Assembly (NCBI GenBank): GCA_014607495.2
Contig: CP053154.1
Location: 7,688,001-7,752,000 of the forward strand
DNA: 64,000 bases
From: Carposina sasakii
Lineage: Eukaryota; Arthropoda; Insecta; Lepidoptera; Carposinidae
Direction of reading: 5' to 3'
Shown here: positions 20,901-29,578 of the stretch, piece after piece
How positions within the stretch are numbered: position 1 is the stretch's first letter
Layout of the letters: every line of letters starts with the position of its first letter
Translations under genes and position numbers: made by a program
Notes under the pieces: generated by a model
The model's database searches: none
The model's input: the letters and a program-made list of their open reading frames with translations, nothing else
Told to the model about the DNA's origin: nothing

Positions 20901-22830
20901 TTTTTTGTTGGTGACTTTTGATATTATCTTTAATTTTCCTACTTATCAGTCTTTAGAATCGAAGCTATCTCAGGTGTAATCTACTTTGGAATTGTTTACA
21001 TGGTTTGATGCAAATTATTCAAACAATATTTGATATTTTCCGTTACATAGTTTAATGTAAAATTAATATTTATACTTTTCTGTGTTTTACTGTTCTTTTG
21101 GAAGAAGCCTTGTGTTTAGTTTATTTTTAAATGTTGTTCTTGTTTAGTATTATTCATCAGCACAAGGGACAAGTCTATGATCTGTTGGGTGAGTGGTTCC
21201 AATAAATGTTTTGTATGGTGTTTGTGTTTTTGGTTATAATGAAATCTATTTCATTTACGCTGTATTGTCGGGTGTATGGGTTTCCGATTCTTTTTGAAGT
21301 AAGTAATGACTGTTTTTCCATACAAAAGTATTGTCCGTTTCATAGAGCAGTTCCAATGGTGAAATCACCCATTATTATTACATTATTAATATTATTTATG
21401 TTTTCTAATATGTCATTGGTCAGTAGAATTTTTGGTAGGAGCATAAACTTAGAAGTAGTATTGTTTTTATTTCCATATCTAACCTTGCCACACGTAGCCG
21501 CAATGAAGTCTATTATATTCTTCCTGTATGATGATCATGGACATTGCATTTTTTCCGTTCATAATTATGAATGTTAATATATATACCTTCTCTTTTTGTT
21601 TCTGATAACCCTATTACATCCCAAATAATATTTCTAAAGCATTTATTCAACTTTCTTGGTAACTAATCCGCGTACGTACACACCTATCACTAGCAGCATA
21701 GCGTTGAGAGTCTAATATCCCACGGGGACCAGCCGGATGGGACATGTATATGTTTTCCGGCTCCCCTTTAATTGCCCCTTTAACTAGTTTCATGTAATTT
21801 TATAATTTCGAATAGCTTTTTTCGGAATTATTTTTAATGTTTTAAATTAAATTTTACTGTCATAATAATCTAAATTTTGAGGTTTAAATATACATATTTA
21901 GGTTTAAGTTGTGACTGCCGGAATCGACAAAAACGTATCGAGTTTAGTGTCTATTGTAATTCTCAAAAAAAAAATACATGTGTATCAGTTTAATCGAATG
22001 ACCTTAATTCAATATACCTACTCCGACCACTGGTGATAAAGCTAAATACTATGTGTATGACACATTTTCTGTGTCAGCATACTATGAAACGGACGCAATC
22101 CTACCCACCCCGCTCATGAGTTAATGTTGGAATTTACGGGTTTTTATCTTGGGGGTAACATTGGATGTGGGTTGGCAACACTGCCGCTTTCTCATTTCTC
22201 TTCAGTCAGTTTGTTACTTATCTGAACACAAGACGCACCAAAACATATTGTTGAGTTATTCTGAAACTTCTGTCGCAAAATAAAATACAAGTAAAATTGC
22301 ATACATATTACCTATATCAAAGCTTGAGAGTGGAACACCAAGACATTTTATGCATGAGTATATTTATCACACATTCAATAATAGGTATTAGGTACTTAAT
22401 AACGTCATTCGCTGTTACGACTACCGTTTTTTACGATCAAATATGAGTAGTCCCTTGATGTCGTTATAACAGATTTTGACTGTATCAACTCTGATACTGA
22501 AGCTAAGATACAACAAAGGCAAGGGTACCCTTAAGAGTGGGTTCCCAATCATAATGTAGGCTTGAGAAGAAAGTTTACCTTTAAATTTATTCACATAGTG
22601 ATCTCTTTCCTCTTGAGTTATATCTTCATCAAAATCTTGATCAGTAGGATCTGAAAATTACCCAAAATGTAATGTTCAGCAAATGAAATAATCTTTTTAT
22701 TTAGAATTGATATCTACAAAATAAAAAACTTACCGGGGAACGGCGGGAATATTACATCGCTGTTGCATTCGCGAACCGGCTTCAGTGGATCTCCAGAACT
22801 CGAATCGTCGTTGTTGGCAGGTTCACTCAT
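2953..22830 (-). CDS. ADD1: ATRX-type ADD-domain protein without helicase (ADD1-like), 9 exons, 968 aa
   Basis: Exons in transcript order: 22830-22734, 22650-22579, 17911-17661, 17582-17434, 17342-17114, 17028-16855, 5122-4916, 4767-4669 and 4581-2953. Every junction is GT-AG, the phases agree, and the total is 2907 nt. The start is supported by an in-frame TAG 15 bases upstream. Residues about 64-186 form an ADD domain (GATA-like finger plus PHD-like finger): C68xxC71, C96xxC99, C119xxC122, C130/C131xxC134, C139xxC142, C163xxC166. In ATRX and DNMT3 this fold reads the histone H3 tail. Lysine-rich linkers follow (210-245), then a conserved-looking block near 475-525 containing NKMYRLPDGRIFAI, a predicted helical stretch (600-676) and a very acidic tail (684-968, Asp run at 685-698). 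No SNF2 motifs occur. Drosophila has such a separate ADD protein, reported as a partner of XNP and HP1a; a heterochromatin role here is inferred from that. Confidence 0.9.
4582..4668 (-). other. Short ADD1 intron 8
   Basis: An 87-nt intron with donor GTACGA and acceptor TTTTTAACAG lies between two phase-0 exon ends. It holds nothing else. Confidence 0.85.
5123..6480. other. Left part of the large ADD1 intron; repeat scraps
   Basis: From 5195 to about 5280 there is a degraded lepidopteran-type repeat (GCCGCCCACGACTGTCCGCG) that recurs in the window as a LINE-like tail. At 5388-5450 a short element end, TACAGGGTGTTTGTGACAG, recurs inverted at 15290-15355 and 37800-37876. The rest to 6480 shows no gene or clear element. 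Confidence 0.5.
6518..6673. mobile_element. Palindromic MITE, about 155 bp
   Basis: The left half reads TATTGAAGAAAATAAAATAT and the right half is its near inverse, followed inward by matching TAATGGAACATAAGAACTGA and reverse arms. A second copy sits at 60958-61090 with the same GGATCCATTG/TAATGGATCC core. Both copies lie next to a CTAGACCACCGG-type element end, so they may be the subterminal part of a larger family. Confidence 0.65.
6773..8023. mobile_element. Fold-back element, 1.25 kb, with long terminal inverted repeats
   Basis: The first ~250 bp (ACCCGACTGCGCAACGCGAA, through CGGCCGATTTTTATGATTCA, to CGACAAACTATATCGAGT) recur inverted as the last ~250 bp with a few per cent difference. 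The ACCCGACTGCG terminus also occurs at 60838-60850, where a truncated relative continues to CCGGTGGTCTAGA at 60930. The roughly 750 bp interior has no transposase-like frame. The 76-codon minus-strand open frame at 7544-7774 lies in this interior and matches nothing I know. Confidence 0.75.
8100..8320. repeat. LINE/SINE tail-type repeat
   Basis: This block reads GTGCACGCTAATCTCAGAAA, then CGGCTGAACCGATTTC, then ATCCCGGATAATTTCGACAT and CCACGCGGGCGGAATCGCGG. The same series recurs inverted at 50290-50450 and 60100-60360 and partly at 16510-16610. It is a dispersed retroelement 3' region with no coding content. Confidence 0.65.
8412..9940 (-). CDS. THAP-domain zinc-finger protein, 2 exons, 188 aa, nested in an ADD1 intron
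   Basis: Exon 1 is 9940-9737 (68 whole codons, donor GTAAGT) and exon 2 is 8774-8412 (acceptor TGTTTTCAG, ends in a stop). The THAP C2CH pattern is visible: C15-x4-C20, the invariant Trp at 45, then C63-E-D-H66 closing exon 1. The domain finishes in exon 2 with ENYMQYKIM and the FPHKF motif near residue 106 that usually ends a THAP domain. The remaining ~80 residues contain a basic KKRRH patch and no second known domain. THAP domains bind DNA and are often descended from P-element transposases, so this could be a host factor or a domesticated or decaying copy. Both exons are open, which favours a working gene. It lies on the same strand as the host gene. Confidence 0.72.
9372..9605 (+). mobile_element. 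tRNA-derived SINE, copy 1
   Basis: It contains the pol III B-box-like GGTTCGAATCCCGGTAGGTG, then ACATTGATATGCTGAATATC, and a 3' part with ACAAGACCTTAGGGATCTTA and GTGTGGGACTAGGTTAATG, ending in TATTTATT repeats. A second copy is at 63748-63985. It lies inside the THAP gene intron. Confidence 0.75.
10040..10345. repeat. Two LINE-type tails in inverted orientation
   Basis: The left half (CTCTAAACGGCTCAACCTAT, TTTTGATGAAATTTTGTGTG) and the right half (ACACAAAATTTCATCAAAAT, GGCCGTTTAGAAGGAG) are inverted relatives around a GCAGACCACGCGGACGGAAT core. Open frames here are products of this repeat. Confidence 0.6.
10346..12688. other. ADD1 intron stretch with element ends and no identifiable gene
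   Basis: CTAGACCACCGGACATCTAG at 10807 is a truncated end of the family seen at 6700 and 60930. CGATTCCGGCAGTCACAC-type ends occur near 10895 and 12690. From 11440 to 12560 the sequence is less AT-rich and could be a decayed transposase, but stops break all frames and no motif is recognisable. Confidence 0.4.
12689..13865. mobile_element. Non-autonomous DNA transposon with CGATTCCGGCAGTCACAC ends, 1.18 kb
   Basis: The left end, CGATTCCGGCAGTCACACAC followed by TTAAACCTAAATTTACG, is mirrored at the right by CGTTTAAGAATAAG and TTGTGACTGCCGGAATCG. Related ends occur at 10893, 18095, 18222 and 21903. Inside are a tRNA-like insert (12942-13014) and a short perfect hairpin near 13668-13722 around GCGTAAAAAGCTATTTTACG. 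A block from about 12880 to 13560 recurs at 19075-19600. No transposase is present. Confidence 0.65.
12942..13014 (-). repeat. tRNA-like SINE head (tRNA pseudogene), 73 nt
   Basis: On the minus strand it reads as a tRNA: A-box region GTAGCTCAGTGGTTAGAGCA and T-arm GTGGGTTCGATTCCCAC, with acceptor-like ends ACCCGG and CTCGGGT. The anticodon arm would need a loop of about 12 bases, so it is not a normal tRNA. It is followed by the tail ATTTTTTCCATTTCTTTATT, also found at 31291-31322, which marks it as a repeat family. Confidence 0.7.
13893..14503. mobile_element. Fold-back element with two 180 bp perfect arms
   Basis: The left arm 13893-14072 and right arm 14324-14503 are exact inverse copies by eye, separated by a 251 bp loop with an unrelated, GC-richer sequence around CACCTCGGGGCACCGGGGC. 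No reading frame is present. The lack of mutations between the arms points to a recent origin or to gene conversion between them. Confidence 0.8.
14504..15528. other. ADD1 intron stretch, short repeats only
   Basis: A phrase of the type GCCATATTGGATTAAGAGTG with ACGTCACA recurs at 14694 and 14815, indicating a small local duplication. At 15290-15355 lies the AAACACCCTGTATA element end shared with 5388 and 37870. No gene is seen. Confidence 0.45.
15529..15668. repeat. Tandem repeat, 46-47 bp unit, 3 copies
   Basis: Copies begin at 15529, 15576 and 15622. Each reads GACATCACAGTGGGCTAGGA, then TTCAGGAATGATAC and a poly(A) run of 7-9. The last two copies are identical except for the A-run; the first has two or three changes. 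The unit embeds GTGGGCTAGG. Confidence 0.85.
15669..16854. other. ADD1 intron stretch, no gene recognised
   Basis: A LINE-tail-like piece lies at 16510-16610 (CACCCGCGACTCCGTTTGCG, then AAATTATCCGAGATAAAAAG). Otherwise the stretch is unremarkable AT-rich DNA ending at ADD1 exon 6. Confidence 0.45.
17434..17911 (-). CDS. ADD1: ADD1 exons 3 and 4, encoding the ADD zinc-finger domain
   Basis: Exon 3 (17911-17661, 83 whole codons) carries the GATA-like finger and the first half of the PHD-like finger. Exon 4 (17582-17434) carries the second half. The join gives FCA-KCIKRNLG, which lines up with FCKKCILRNLG of vertebrate ATRX; this is why splicing rather than read-through is preferred. Exon 4 ends in WQCFKCKPRCMWDLRSI, the closing C-x2-C pair and packing helix typical of ADD domains. 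Confidence 0.9.
17583..17660 (-). other. 78-nt ADD1 intron that is in frame and stop-free
   Basis: The donor is GTATGT after codon 140 and the acceptor CATTACAG before codon 141. The length is 26 codons exactly and none is a stop, so a retained-intron transcript would stay open and insert 26 residues between C139 and C142 of the zinc cluster. The insert would itself bring in two cysteines and a histidine. Spliced and retained forms cannot be told apart from DNA alone. Confidence 0.8.
18095..18239. mobile_element. 145 bp MITE with GTCGATTCTGACTGTCAC ends
   Basis: The left end GTCGATTCTGACTGTCACAC is mirrored by GTGTGATGGTCAGAATTGAC at the right, and TAACCTAAGC by AAGGTTAAGTTTACG inside. The termini resemble those of the 1.18 kb element at 12689, so this looks like a deleted derivative of the same family. 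Confidence 0.7.
18250..18360. repeat. Dispersed repeat, copy 1 (inverse copy at 35590-35690)
   Basis: The block GGTGGGACTATGAACTGAGT, GGCAATCGTGAGGCCATGAC, GTCATGATAGGGGCGGAGCT occurs inverted at 35590-35690 as AGCTCCACCCCTACCATGAC and so on. Identity is high over about 100 bp. Confidence 0.7.
18400..19060 (-). pseudogene. LINE fragment, endonuclease region
   Basis: A minus-strand frame at about 18428-18631 reads LNAKVGTDNDG...MGRHGLGVRNDNGE, the typical DFNAKVG...GRHGLG..NDNGE segment of an apurinic-type LINE endonuclease. A segment translating to KSGFGRRQGDFYSALNLI precedes it. Frames are broken on both sides, so it is a dead fragment. Confidence 0.7.
19075..19620. repeat. Second copy of the interior of the 12689-13865 element
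   Basis: It aligns by eye with about 12880-13560, for example AAATCACGATAAAACCTATT, TGTGTTGCCAGTATATGCC, TATGCGTCCACGTCCATGTC and AAGGAGTTCTTGTAGGAGTG. Differences are roughly one in ten bases plus small indels. The tRNA-like insert of the first copy is absent from this block. Confidence 0.75.
20000..21650 (-). pseudogene. Decayed LINE with endonuclease and reverse-transcriptase remnants
   Basis: Read on the minus strand, an endonuclease-like segment (IIDFIAATCGKVRYGNKNN, then NVIIMGDF) lies near 21330-21500. Downstream at 20412-20170 the reverse-transcriptase phrase HQALWDALYRQGVYISLQTI appears, and then a frame-shifted KGTPF. This is the expected endonuclease-then-RT order for one element. 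The Y/FxDD active site is not visible and stops are frequent. Confidence 0.6.
21895..21935. mobile_element. Isolated right end of the GTGACTGCCGGAATCGAC family
   Basis: TTTAGGTTTAAGTTGTGACT then GCCGGAATCGAC matches the right terminus at 13830-13866. With the homologous block at 19075 it suggests a larger element copy here that was later split by the LINE at 20000-21650. Confidence 0.55.
21936..22578. other. ADD1 intron 2 proximal part, no gene recognised
   Basis: No recognisable element or frame. The only firm feature is the intron donor GTAAAC just right of 22572. Confidence 0.4.
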
Positions 22831-23006
22831 TTTAAGGTTGATCTATTGCGTAAATGAAGGCTTGAAATTGTCTTGTTACTAAGTGAGACACCGAAAACGT
22901 TTAATTAAAACAAATTTACAGAAATGCTACGTTTTAAAGTACATTTAAACAAGTAACCACAAGCTGCAAAATTTTTAATTCATTCGGCCATTTTGGCATT
23001 TCTTCT
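22831..23006 (-). promoter_or_regulatory. 5' UTR and likely core promoter of ADD1
   Basis: The start codon of ADD1 and the terminal TAGGGATG of a transposon at 23007 are only about 176 bp apart. The 5' UTR and proximal promoter must therefore lie mostly here, or transcription begins inside the transposon. No TATA box stands out. Confidence 0.4.
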
Positions 23007-23637
23007 TAGGGATGTGCGATATTTATCGATATCTTTGAAATATCAATATTAATCTCCGAAATATCGACATTTAAATATAGATAATTGTAACTGAAATAAA
23101 AATAAGTTTATTTCATAAAGACACGTGAGCAGGTACATACAGTATGTGATTATGAGACATGTTACAATAAATAGAGCTTAATTATGTACATTAACAAATG
23201 TAACTGGTGCCTAAGCTAGGGTACCCTGTGTTATAGAGACCAGCTTTGCATATTATTTCAAAAAGCTGTCTTTCGGTTTCTCACTAATACACTTATAAAT
23301 ACTATATACTTAACAAAATATATTTACTTAAAAAGAATCGAATTAGTTAAAAATTATTTAACATGTAAACATAAACTATGAATAAAACAAAAGTAAAAAT
23401 AATAAGTACCTACTTAAATATATTTCGTCGCCGGCGCAGACGCAGCATAGTTGTTGTCATTTATTAATTGATCAATCCCATAGCGCTCCCGCGTGGCATG
23501 CAAACCATCGGGACTAACTTAATTTCATGAAGCTAGATACAATATGACTTGTGTTTTATAGCGCTTATAAGGATGACTCTATATAAAGCTACTCTGTCTA
23601 ATACTCTATTTGCACTTCAATCTCCGACATATAGGTA

Positions 23638-24468
23638 CAGTCAAACCTGGGTAAGTGAGAACTGGATAAGTGAGAAAACTCCATAAGTGAGAGTAATAGC
23701 CAGGACCCGTTATTTTAAGCTCCCAAAACCTCTATTAGTGAGAAACAGAAACCTCTGTAAGAGAGAGTCGTTTTTCCCTCATGGACCTCCGTAAGTGAGA
23801 CTGCTACTTATCTATACCTCTATAAGCGAGAGATGAGCTTTATTTATTATTTAGGAGGAACTATTGCTACAAAAAATACAAGGTTCATACAATCAAATGA
23901 CAAAACAAATTACAAATTTAACATCTGCTATTTTATGACTCATTCTTAACTTTCGTGGAACTTTCTACCATTGTTTTCTCGTCAATATTGTACCTGTTCA
24001 ATATTAGGCGAACAAAGAAAAGAATTTATTGCTTTTTTTTGGAAATTTATTACATGAAGTGGTGCTATTCGTTACAGACATTATGATGAAATTCAGAAAG
24101 AAATAAAAATATAAGTTCTAAATAAAATAAATTTACATTAGTGCATATTTTTGTTTTGTTTTCGTAAGCAGATACCTACCCTTATAAAGTACTTTGATGT
24201 CGAAATCTAATGTACATAACATATACATATTATTAAAAATATATATGATCACGTACATAATATATGTTGTGCATATTATGCACATAATTTTATCATATTA
24301 CATATTTACTACTCGTACTTACTGTAACTTGTTATTGCTGCGTACCTCTATAAGAGAGAAACGCTACCCATGTACCTGCATTAGCGAGAAACTCGGGTTA
24401 GCGAGAAACCTCTATAAGCGAGAATGAGATTGTGCTCCCTTGAACTCTCGCTTATCCAGGTTTGACTG
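23638..24468. mobile_element. Tc1/mariner-superfamily (pogo-like) MITE, 831 bp
   Basis: The inverted ends are CAGTCAAACCTGGGTAAGTG and, at the right, CTCTCGCTTATCCAGGTTTGACTG. TA is duplicated on both sides. Internal repeats of the GTAAGTGAGA / CTATAAGCGAGA type extend the inverted symmetry inward. There is no coding region. Confidence 0.8.
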
Positions 24469-25476
24469 TATATAAAATCAACCGGTAACACCAATTAAAT
24501 CTTCTGTTTTCTCGTAGTGCATCTTTTGTAGCCACTGGCTTACCTACTACTATTTTACATGCCTTTCTACAGAATGAATAGATAGCCAGGTCTTTATTTG
24601 CAAGAATCCATTGACAAAAACTGTTCTGAATCGACTAATAGGACATACCAGATAATCAAGGCGTTTGTTATTGGAAGATTTATGTTTATTATAAGGTAAC
24701 AGTAAGTGTTGCAATAAAATAGTTTCTTGCATAAAGAGCTGCCTAACAGTTAATACCCCGCAAGATGCATACAATACATCGGATAGGAATAGCATCGGCC
24801 GAAAAGTTGCTACTTTTAGTACAGCACGTGCGCTACTTCAAGTGACTTCAAATATGTCTTCCCAGCTCCACCCCAAGATGTGACGCAGTAAATCAGTAAG
24901 GATTGACATAGCGAAAAATACACTGTTTTCAAAAATCCCCAGTCACCAATAATATCGCCACATCGATATTATTAACATGATATGGGGTTATTCTCAAAAT
25001 ATCTAAACTTGATCGATAGTTATCTTGTATAGCAGACATAAATTGTAATAAATGTCTCTAACTCTGTGTAATTTTTGTTAACTGATGCAGATATTTATTG
25101 AGATTTTATTATTTTTTCTACATGTTAAATGTAACCTCGATATCCACGAGACAGGCATTAGCCTAGTGTAGGTTTCAATTGTAACGTACGTAAAATTTAA
25201 TCTGCTGCAGTGTATACTAATAATTATTTATAATTTATGTGTAATAATAATATTAATAACCAAATAATGTTTGTACATTGAAATAAATAAAATTATTATT
25301 ATATTATTATTATTAGTTTATTTATGAGCAAACTCGGCAGGCAGAGTAGCATCCCTATTTTTCAGTCAATTCTCACTCGTTCATTTATTACAAGTCAGTC
25401 AGTAGTCAGCTCAGTTCTCAGACTCTGTACCAGCAACGAAACTTGCTGAAAGGAAAATTGCTGTCAAAGTTGCTTA

Positions 25477-25858
25477 TACAGGGTGATTTTTGGTCGTCAA
25501 CGTTCCCGAAAACTACGGAATCTCCTCATCATCACGATTATTTTTCTCCATGGAAGCATACCTGGGAAGTGTCTGGTTTCCAAAATATTAGGGTCCAAAG
25601 TTGAGTAAATAGACTGCGTTTTTCTGCATAAATGCACATAGACGCGCGTAGCAGGATCTTTTCACGAAAAATAATTAATATCTGTCTATAAAAAAACTAA
25701 CATAAACACTAGACACTAAATTCCGCACGACCAAGGAATTTAAAAATAAAAAAAAAAATCCCAGCATTTTTTTGGCATAAACTTACTTTATTTCATGTAT
25801 AGAGTACGTACCCTTCGTTAAAGGTGGCCACAAAAAAACATCCTGTATTGATTGCAGA
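25477..25858. mobile_element. CAGGGTG-ended MITE, about 380 bp
   Basis: It starts ATACAGGGTGATTTTTGGTC and ends AACATCCTGTATTG. The outermost CAGG.TG/CATCCTG bases are inverted repeats with TA on both sides. The interior shares GACGCGCGTAGCAGGAT with 35165-35190. Confidence 0.5.
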
Positions 25859-26088
25859 GCATTGACAATAAACTATGGGAGTTTTAGTTAATAGCCTAAC
25901 CTAACTTTTTGTAACCCATAATTGTTTCTTTTATTTTTTAATAAATTCTGATAAGAAATGTGATGTCCATTATTTCTCACAATATTTTTTGTACATACCA
26001 TACAGTTGACCATGGTTTTCAATCGATATTATAAAATATCGATATTTAGCTATCGATATCAATATTTTACTAATATAGTGCATCCCTA

Positions 26089-26885
26089 TTTTTTCTTTAC
26101 TGTTTTTTTTTCTGAAAAGCATGAATGAAAAGCAAGGGAAGCTATGTCCATGCGGCCATTGTCTTGTTGAAGCCACAGATTTGTTGAAGTATGGAAATAT
26201 CGAGAAAATCCTCCCTCTATAGTACCTATTAGCGAAAGTAAGCAAAAACCAAAGAAAACTGCAAAAGCAAAAACTACTTACATGAAGACATTGTGTTCCG
26301 ACTCAGAGTTTATACATATTTATACATATAGTATATACATATAGTTTATACATATGCTATATAGCGTACTTCTATAAAAATCACATATCACAAGTTTAGA
26401 TGAATTATTATAATATTATAACCACGTCACTGATCACAAGAAACAAAACATAACTACCAGAAAACACCATCACTTCACGGATGCAAGTCATTTATGTACA
26501 AATTAATTTTGATTTTAGCAAACTGCGCTCTTCCAGCTTTTCCCACCCTCTTCTAAGGAAGAAGAGAAGAGGCCGAGTTCCTAGAGTTCGTTCATAGAAT
26601 AATTTGTATGCCTGATTTCGGAACTTCTAACATGTTTTGTATGCAGTGCAGTGCTATGACGCGTATGATGCAGTGACACCAGGGCAGGGACTTGGTACTA
26701 ATACAGGGACTTGGTACTCATACCTAGTGACACAGAAAATGTGGTCATAGCGGGTGCTTAGATTAATGATTGGTCTTCGCATTATTCTAAGCCTAGGTCA
26801 TCAATCGGAACTATTCTATGAAACGGACAATACCTAAAACTTAGGGTCGGTTCATATCTGACGGAAGATGCGGCGAGCGTATCTC
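26089..26885. other. Region between the two divergent genes, no gene recognised
   Basis: It includes an AT simple-sequence run at 26310-26365 built on TATACATA. No coding feature is found. Confidence 0.45.
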
Positions 26886-27044
26886 CAGGTACATGCAAAC
26901 GTACGCTCGACGCACTAACGTATCATCGGTTGAGTGTAAACGTTCGAGTGTTTTTCTATACATTGTGTCTGATCTGGCGTTTCGCGACGCATGTTCCATC
27001 AGATATGAAACGACCCTCAGGTTGCAATACGATAAGCAGGATAC

Positions 27045-27290
27045 GCCCCCTGATTATGTAACTTGCAGTAGCAGAGCCAAAGCAATGTGATAGCGAAAAT
27101 TGAAATTGAGAATGAGAATGTGTGTGTGCGCGGGGCGAAGTGCGGGGTGCGGGAGGATGTCTCGCGCTCGTTGCGCGCACCGCGCACACTAACTCAATTT
27201 TCGATACCGCGCTGCTTCGGCTATGCTGTTGCAAACATAGATTTATTATACTAACAATAAATCTATGGTTGCAAATTAGATAATCAGGGG
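27045..27290. mobile_element. CCCCTGATTAC-ended MITE, copy 1
   Basis: The left half is CCCCCTGATTATGTAACTTG, then CAGTAGCAGAGCCAAAGCAA. The right half is its near inverse (CTGCTTCGGCTATGCTGTTG) and ends ATAATCAGGGGG. A GC-rich core (GCGCGGGGCGAAGTGCGGGG) separates them. Near the right end an extra AATAAATCTATG hairpin is inserted. Relatives are at 28911, 58231 and 61143. Confidence 0.7.
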
Positions 27291-28199
27291 GAGAATTCCT
27301 TCATAGACTCATGTTGTTGTGGGTCGTTTTTGTTAACCTAGTAGAATATAATAATAGAAAAGTCCATTGATTTATTAGGGATTTTCAAGAGTAGATACCA
27401 AATCCCTAGGACTTTTTGACAACTATTAAAAGTAAAAAATAGTACAAATCAAATCGAAAGACAATGGCTGTATGGGCATAGTTACCTTTGCCTTTCCTTC
27501 GGGATAAACTAAAAAATATGAGTAGTGATGTATCGAGTCATTTTCGATTGAATCGAGTCAACTCGAGTCGGTTTCGACTACGAATTTCGAAGATGACATG
27601 ACTCGATTTGGCGATTCCAGCCTAATAGGTACCTACTTGAGTTCTATTGTCGGTATTCATATTTTAAATTGGGAACTGTAGTATGTAAATTCGAGCAACT
27701 TCGAACTTGTGCCTTTTAATGATTTTAGAACAAAAAGCTAAAATAGCTTACAGTAACTTATTGCTGCCTACTGACACAATAAAAAAAAAATAAAAACAAA
27801 ATGTTTGCTTCACTTTATTGGTTACGTAAAAAGAGATCGAGACTCGAATACAAGATTCGAGTCAGCTGGACTCGCATAATAAACACACTGGCACAATTTA
27901 AGAGAACAAAAAATGTATTTTTTTAGAATTCAAAATTACTTATAAATAAAATTGGCATGTTGACGCGTTTAAAAGAAAACACTTTTCGATATAATCACCA
28001 AGTATTTAGAGAAAAACATCGTTTTTTGTTACTTAATGAGAGATTTTCTAACAAGTTAAAATAACTGTCAAAAATAGATGGCGTCACCTACATCTCCTAC
28101 CAAAGAGTTATTATATAGTTCCGTGAACTAGCTTAAACTGTGCATGGCACAAGATGCAGTTTCGTATCCAATCTACCGATTAATTTGAAGTAGAGATTG

Positions 28200-28545
28200 A
28201 CTATACTATTCTCACAAATTAGTTCTAGGGCAATTACGTTCCGATTCTATTCTGTTTAGGTACACAGAATAAATGGTAAATTGTACACAGTTTTTCACCA
28301 TCGCAGTTCGATCAGAGTTGACGGAAGACGATACCAGCGATAACGAAGGAAGTAATAGTGCATAGTGATGAAGTTATAGTGTTAAGTGCTGTATTAGTGT
28401 TGAAGTGTGTCATATGAGTGTTGTGGTGATTAGTACTTTCTGTAACTTGCTCCACCTAATAAAGTGTTCTTATACAAACGCCTCGCTTTTAATCGGCAGC
28501 TCCGAATTACCGTTACCCAGTACAGTTCGTAACATTATATTTTAA
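28200..28545 (+). mobile_element. Possible solo LTR-type remnant
   Basis: It contains AATAAAGTGTTCTTATACAA, followed by TCGGCAGCTCCGAATTACCG and a terminal CAGTTCGTAACA, a layout seen at LTR 3' ends of Gypsy-type retrotransposons. The left boundary is unclear and no internal coding region is attached. Confidence 0.3.
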
Positions 28546-28910
28546 CACAAAACACATTTTTTATTATTTACTAAGTAGCAATGAATGGTTTAAAAAAAAA
28601 ATTAAAACAATTAGTAAGTCGAACAACAGCAGTAGGCTATGTGAAGAAAAAAGTCCTTTGCATTTTGTTCATAATGTTTTGAAAAGTAAGATCAGGTGTT
28701 TCTCAGTCGCCATTTTCCATTGTATTAGTTTCTTTTTTTGCTACCTTGTCGTTTGTGGCGCTAGTGCACTATCACAAAACAAGAGCAAACTATTAGGGAA
28801 CGATATGCTTAGGTAATACCATAATCGACGCTAGTATAATAAATCTATGGGTAATACGAATTTTTGTAACCGCGTGGATTTTTCTGATCGCTAATTTTAC
28901 GTTAACAGGG
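28546..28910. repeat. Truncated copy of the 28911-29578 element
   Basis: It aligns with 29225-29578, for example AACACATTTTTTATTATT, GCAGTAGGCT.TGTG, TCAGTCGCCATTTT.CATTG and TGGCGCTAGTG. It runs to the same GATCGCTAATTTTACGT end, so two related copies lie head to tail. Confidence 0.65.
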
Positions 28911-29578
28911 GGCCCCCTGATTACCTAATTTGCAAAAGCCAAGCTATAGCGAAAATTGTGCGAATTTTGCACAATTTTCGCATTTAAATCTCAACTTCGT
29001 ATAGCTTAGCAGAGCCAAAGCAATGACGATAAAATCATTATTTGACATTTTTTCGTATTACGTAAAGTTCGCAAAACGATCAACCAGCAAACGAACTGTC
29101 AAACTGCGATAAATATTAGTTTGGCAGAAACGAACTACCATACAGCCAGTTCTGTGGTAAAATAATTTATATTGTATTCCATTTATTTAGCTTTAGCTTT
29201 TCACGCCGAGTATGTTTTTATAATTTAGCACGAAACACATTTTTTATTATTTTTTAAAAAGTGGCAATGTGTTTTTCTAAAAAAGTTTCAAACAATTAGT
29301 AAGTCAAACATCAGCAGTAGGCTGTGTGATTAAAAAATTCGTTTGCCATTCGTTCAGAATGTTATATAACGTGAGAGATCAGCTGTTTCCTCAGTCGCCA
29401 TTTTACATTGTATTAGTTTTTTTTTTGCTACTTTATCGTCTTTGGCGCTAGTGTGCTAGCAAAAATTTAGCAAACGATTAGCGAACGATAGGCTTAGATA
29501 AAACGAATTTTTTTGACAGTTCGCGCATGTTCTGCGCGACCATTTTGGTGATCGCTAATTTTACGTAATCAGGGGGCC
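28911..29578. mobile_element. CCCCCTGATTAC-ended element, about 670 bp
   Basis: It begins GGCCCCCTGATTACCTAATT and ends TTTACGTAATCAGGGGGCC, an inverted terminal repeat. TTTGCAAAAGCC and an internal CGAAAATTGTGCGAATTTTG hairpin follow the left end. It belongs to the same broad family as 27045. Confidence 0.7.

Larger units (their letters stand above)
23007..26088. mobile_element. hAT-like element, 3.08 kb, with later insertions
   Basis: It starts TAGGGATGTGCGATATTTAT and ends TAATATAGTGCATCCCTA, giving a short terminal inverted repeat with CGATAT-rich subterminal DNA on both sides. The flanking 8 bp are TTTCTTCT on the left and TTTTTTCT on the right (7 of 8), as expected for an aged hAT target duplication. 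It has been interrupted by a pogo-like MITE (23638-24468) and a CAGGGTG-ended element (about 25477-25858). No transposase motif is readable. Confidence 0.6.
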
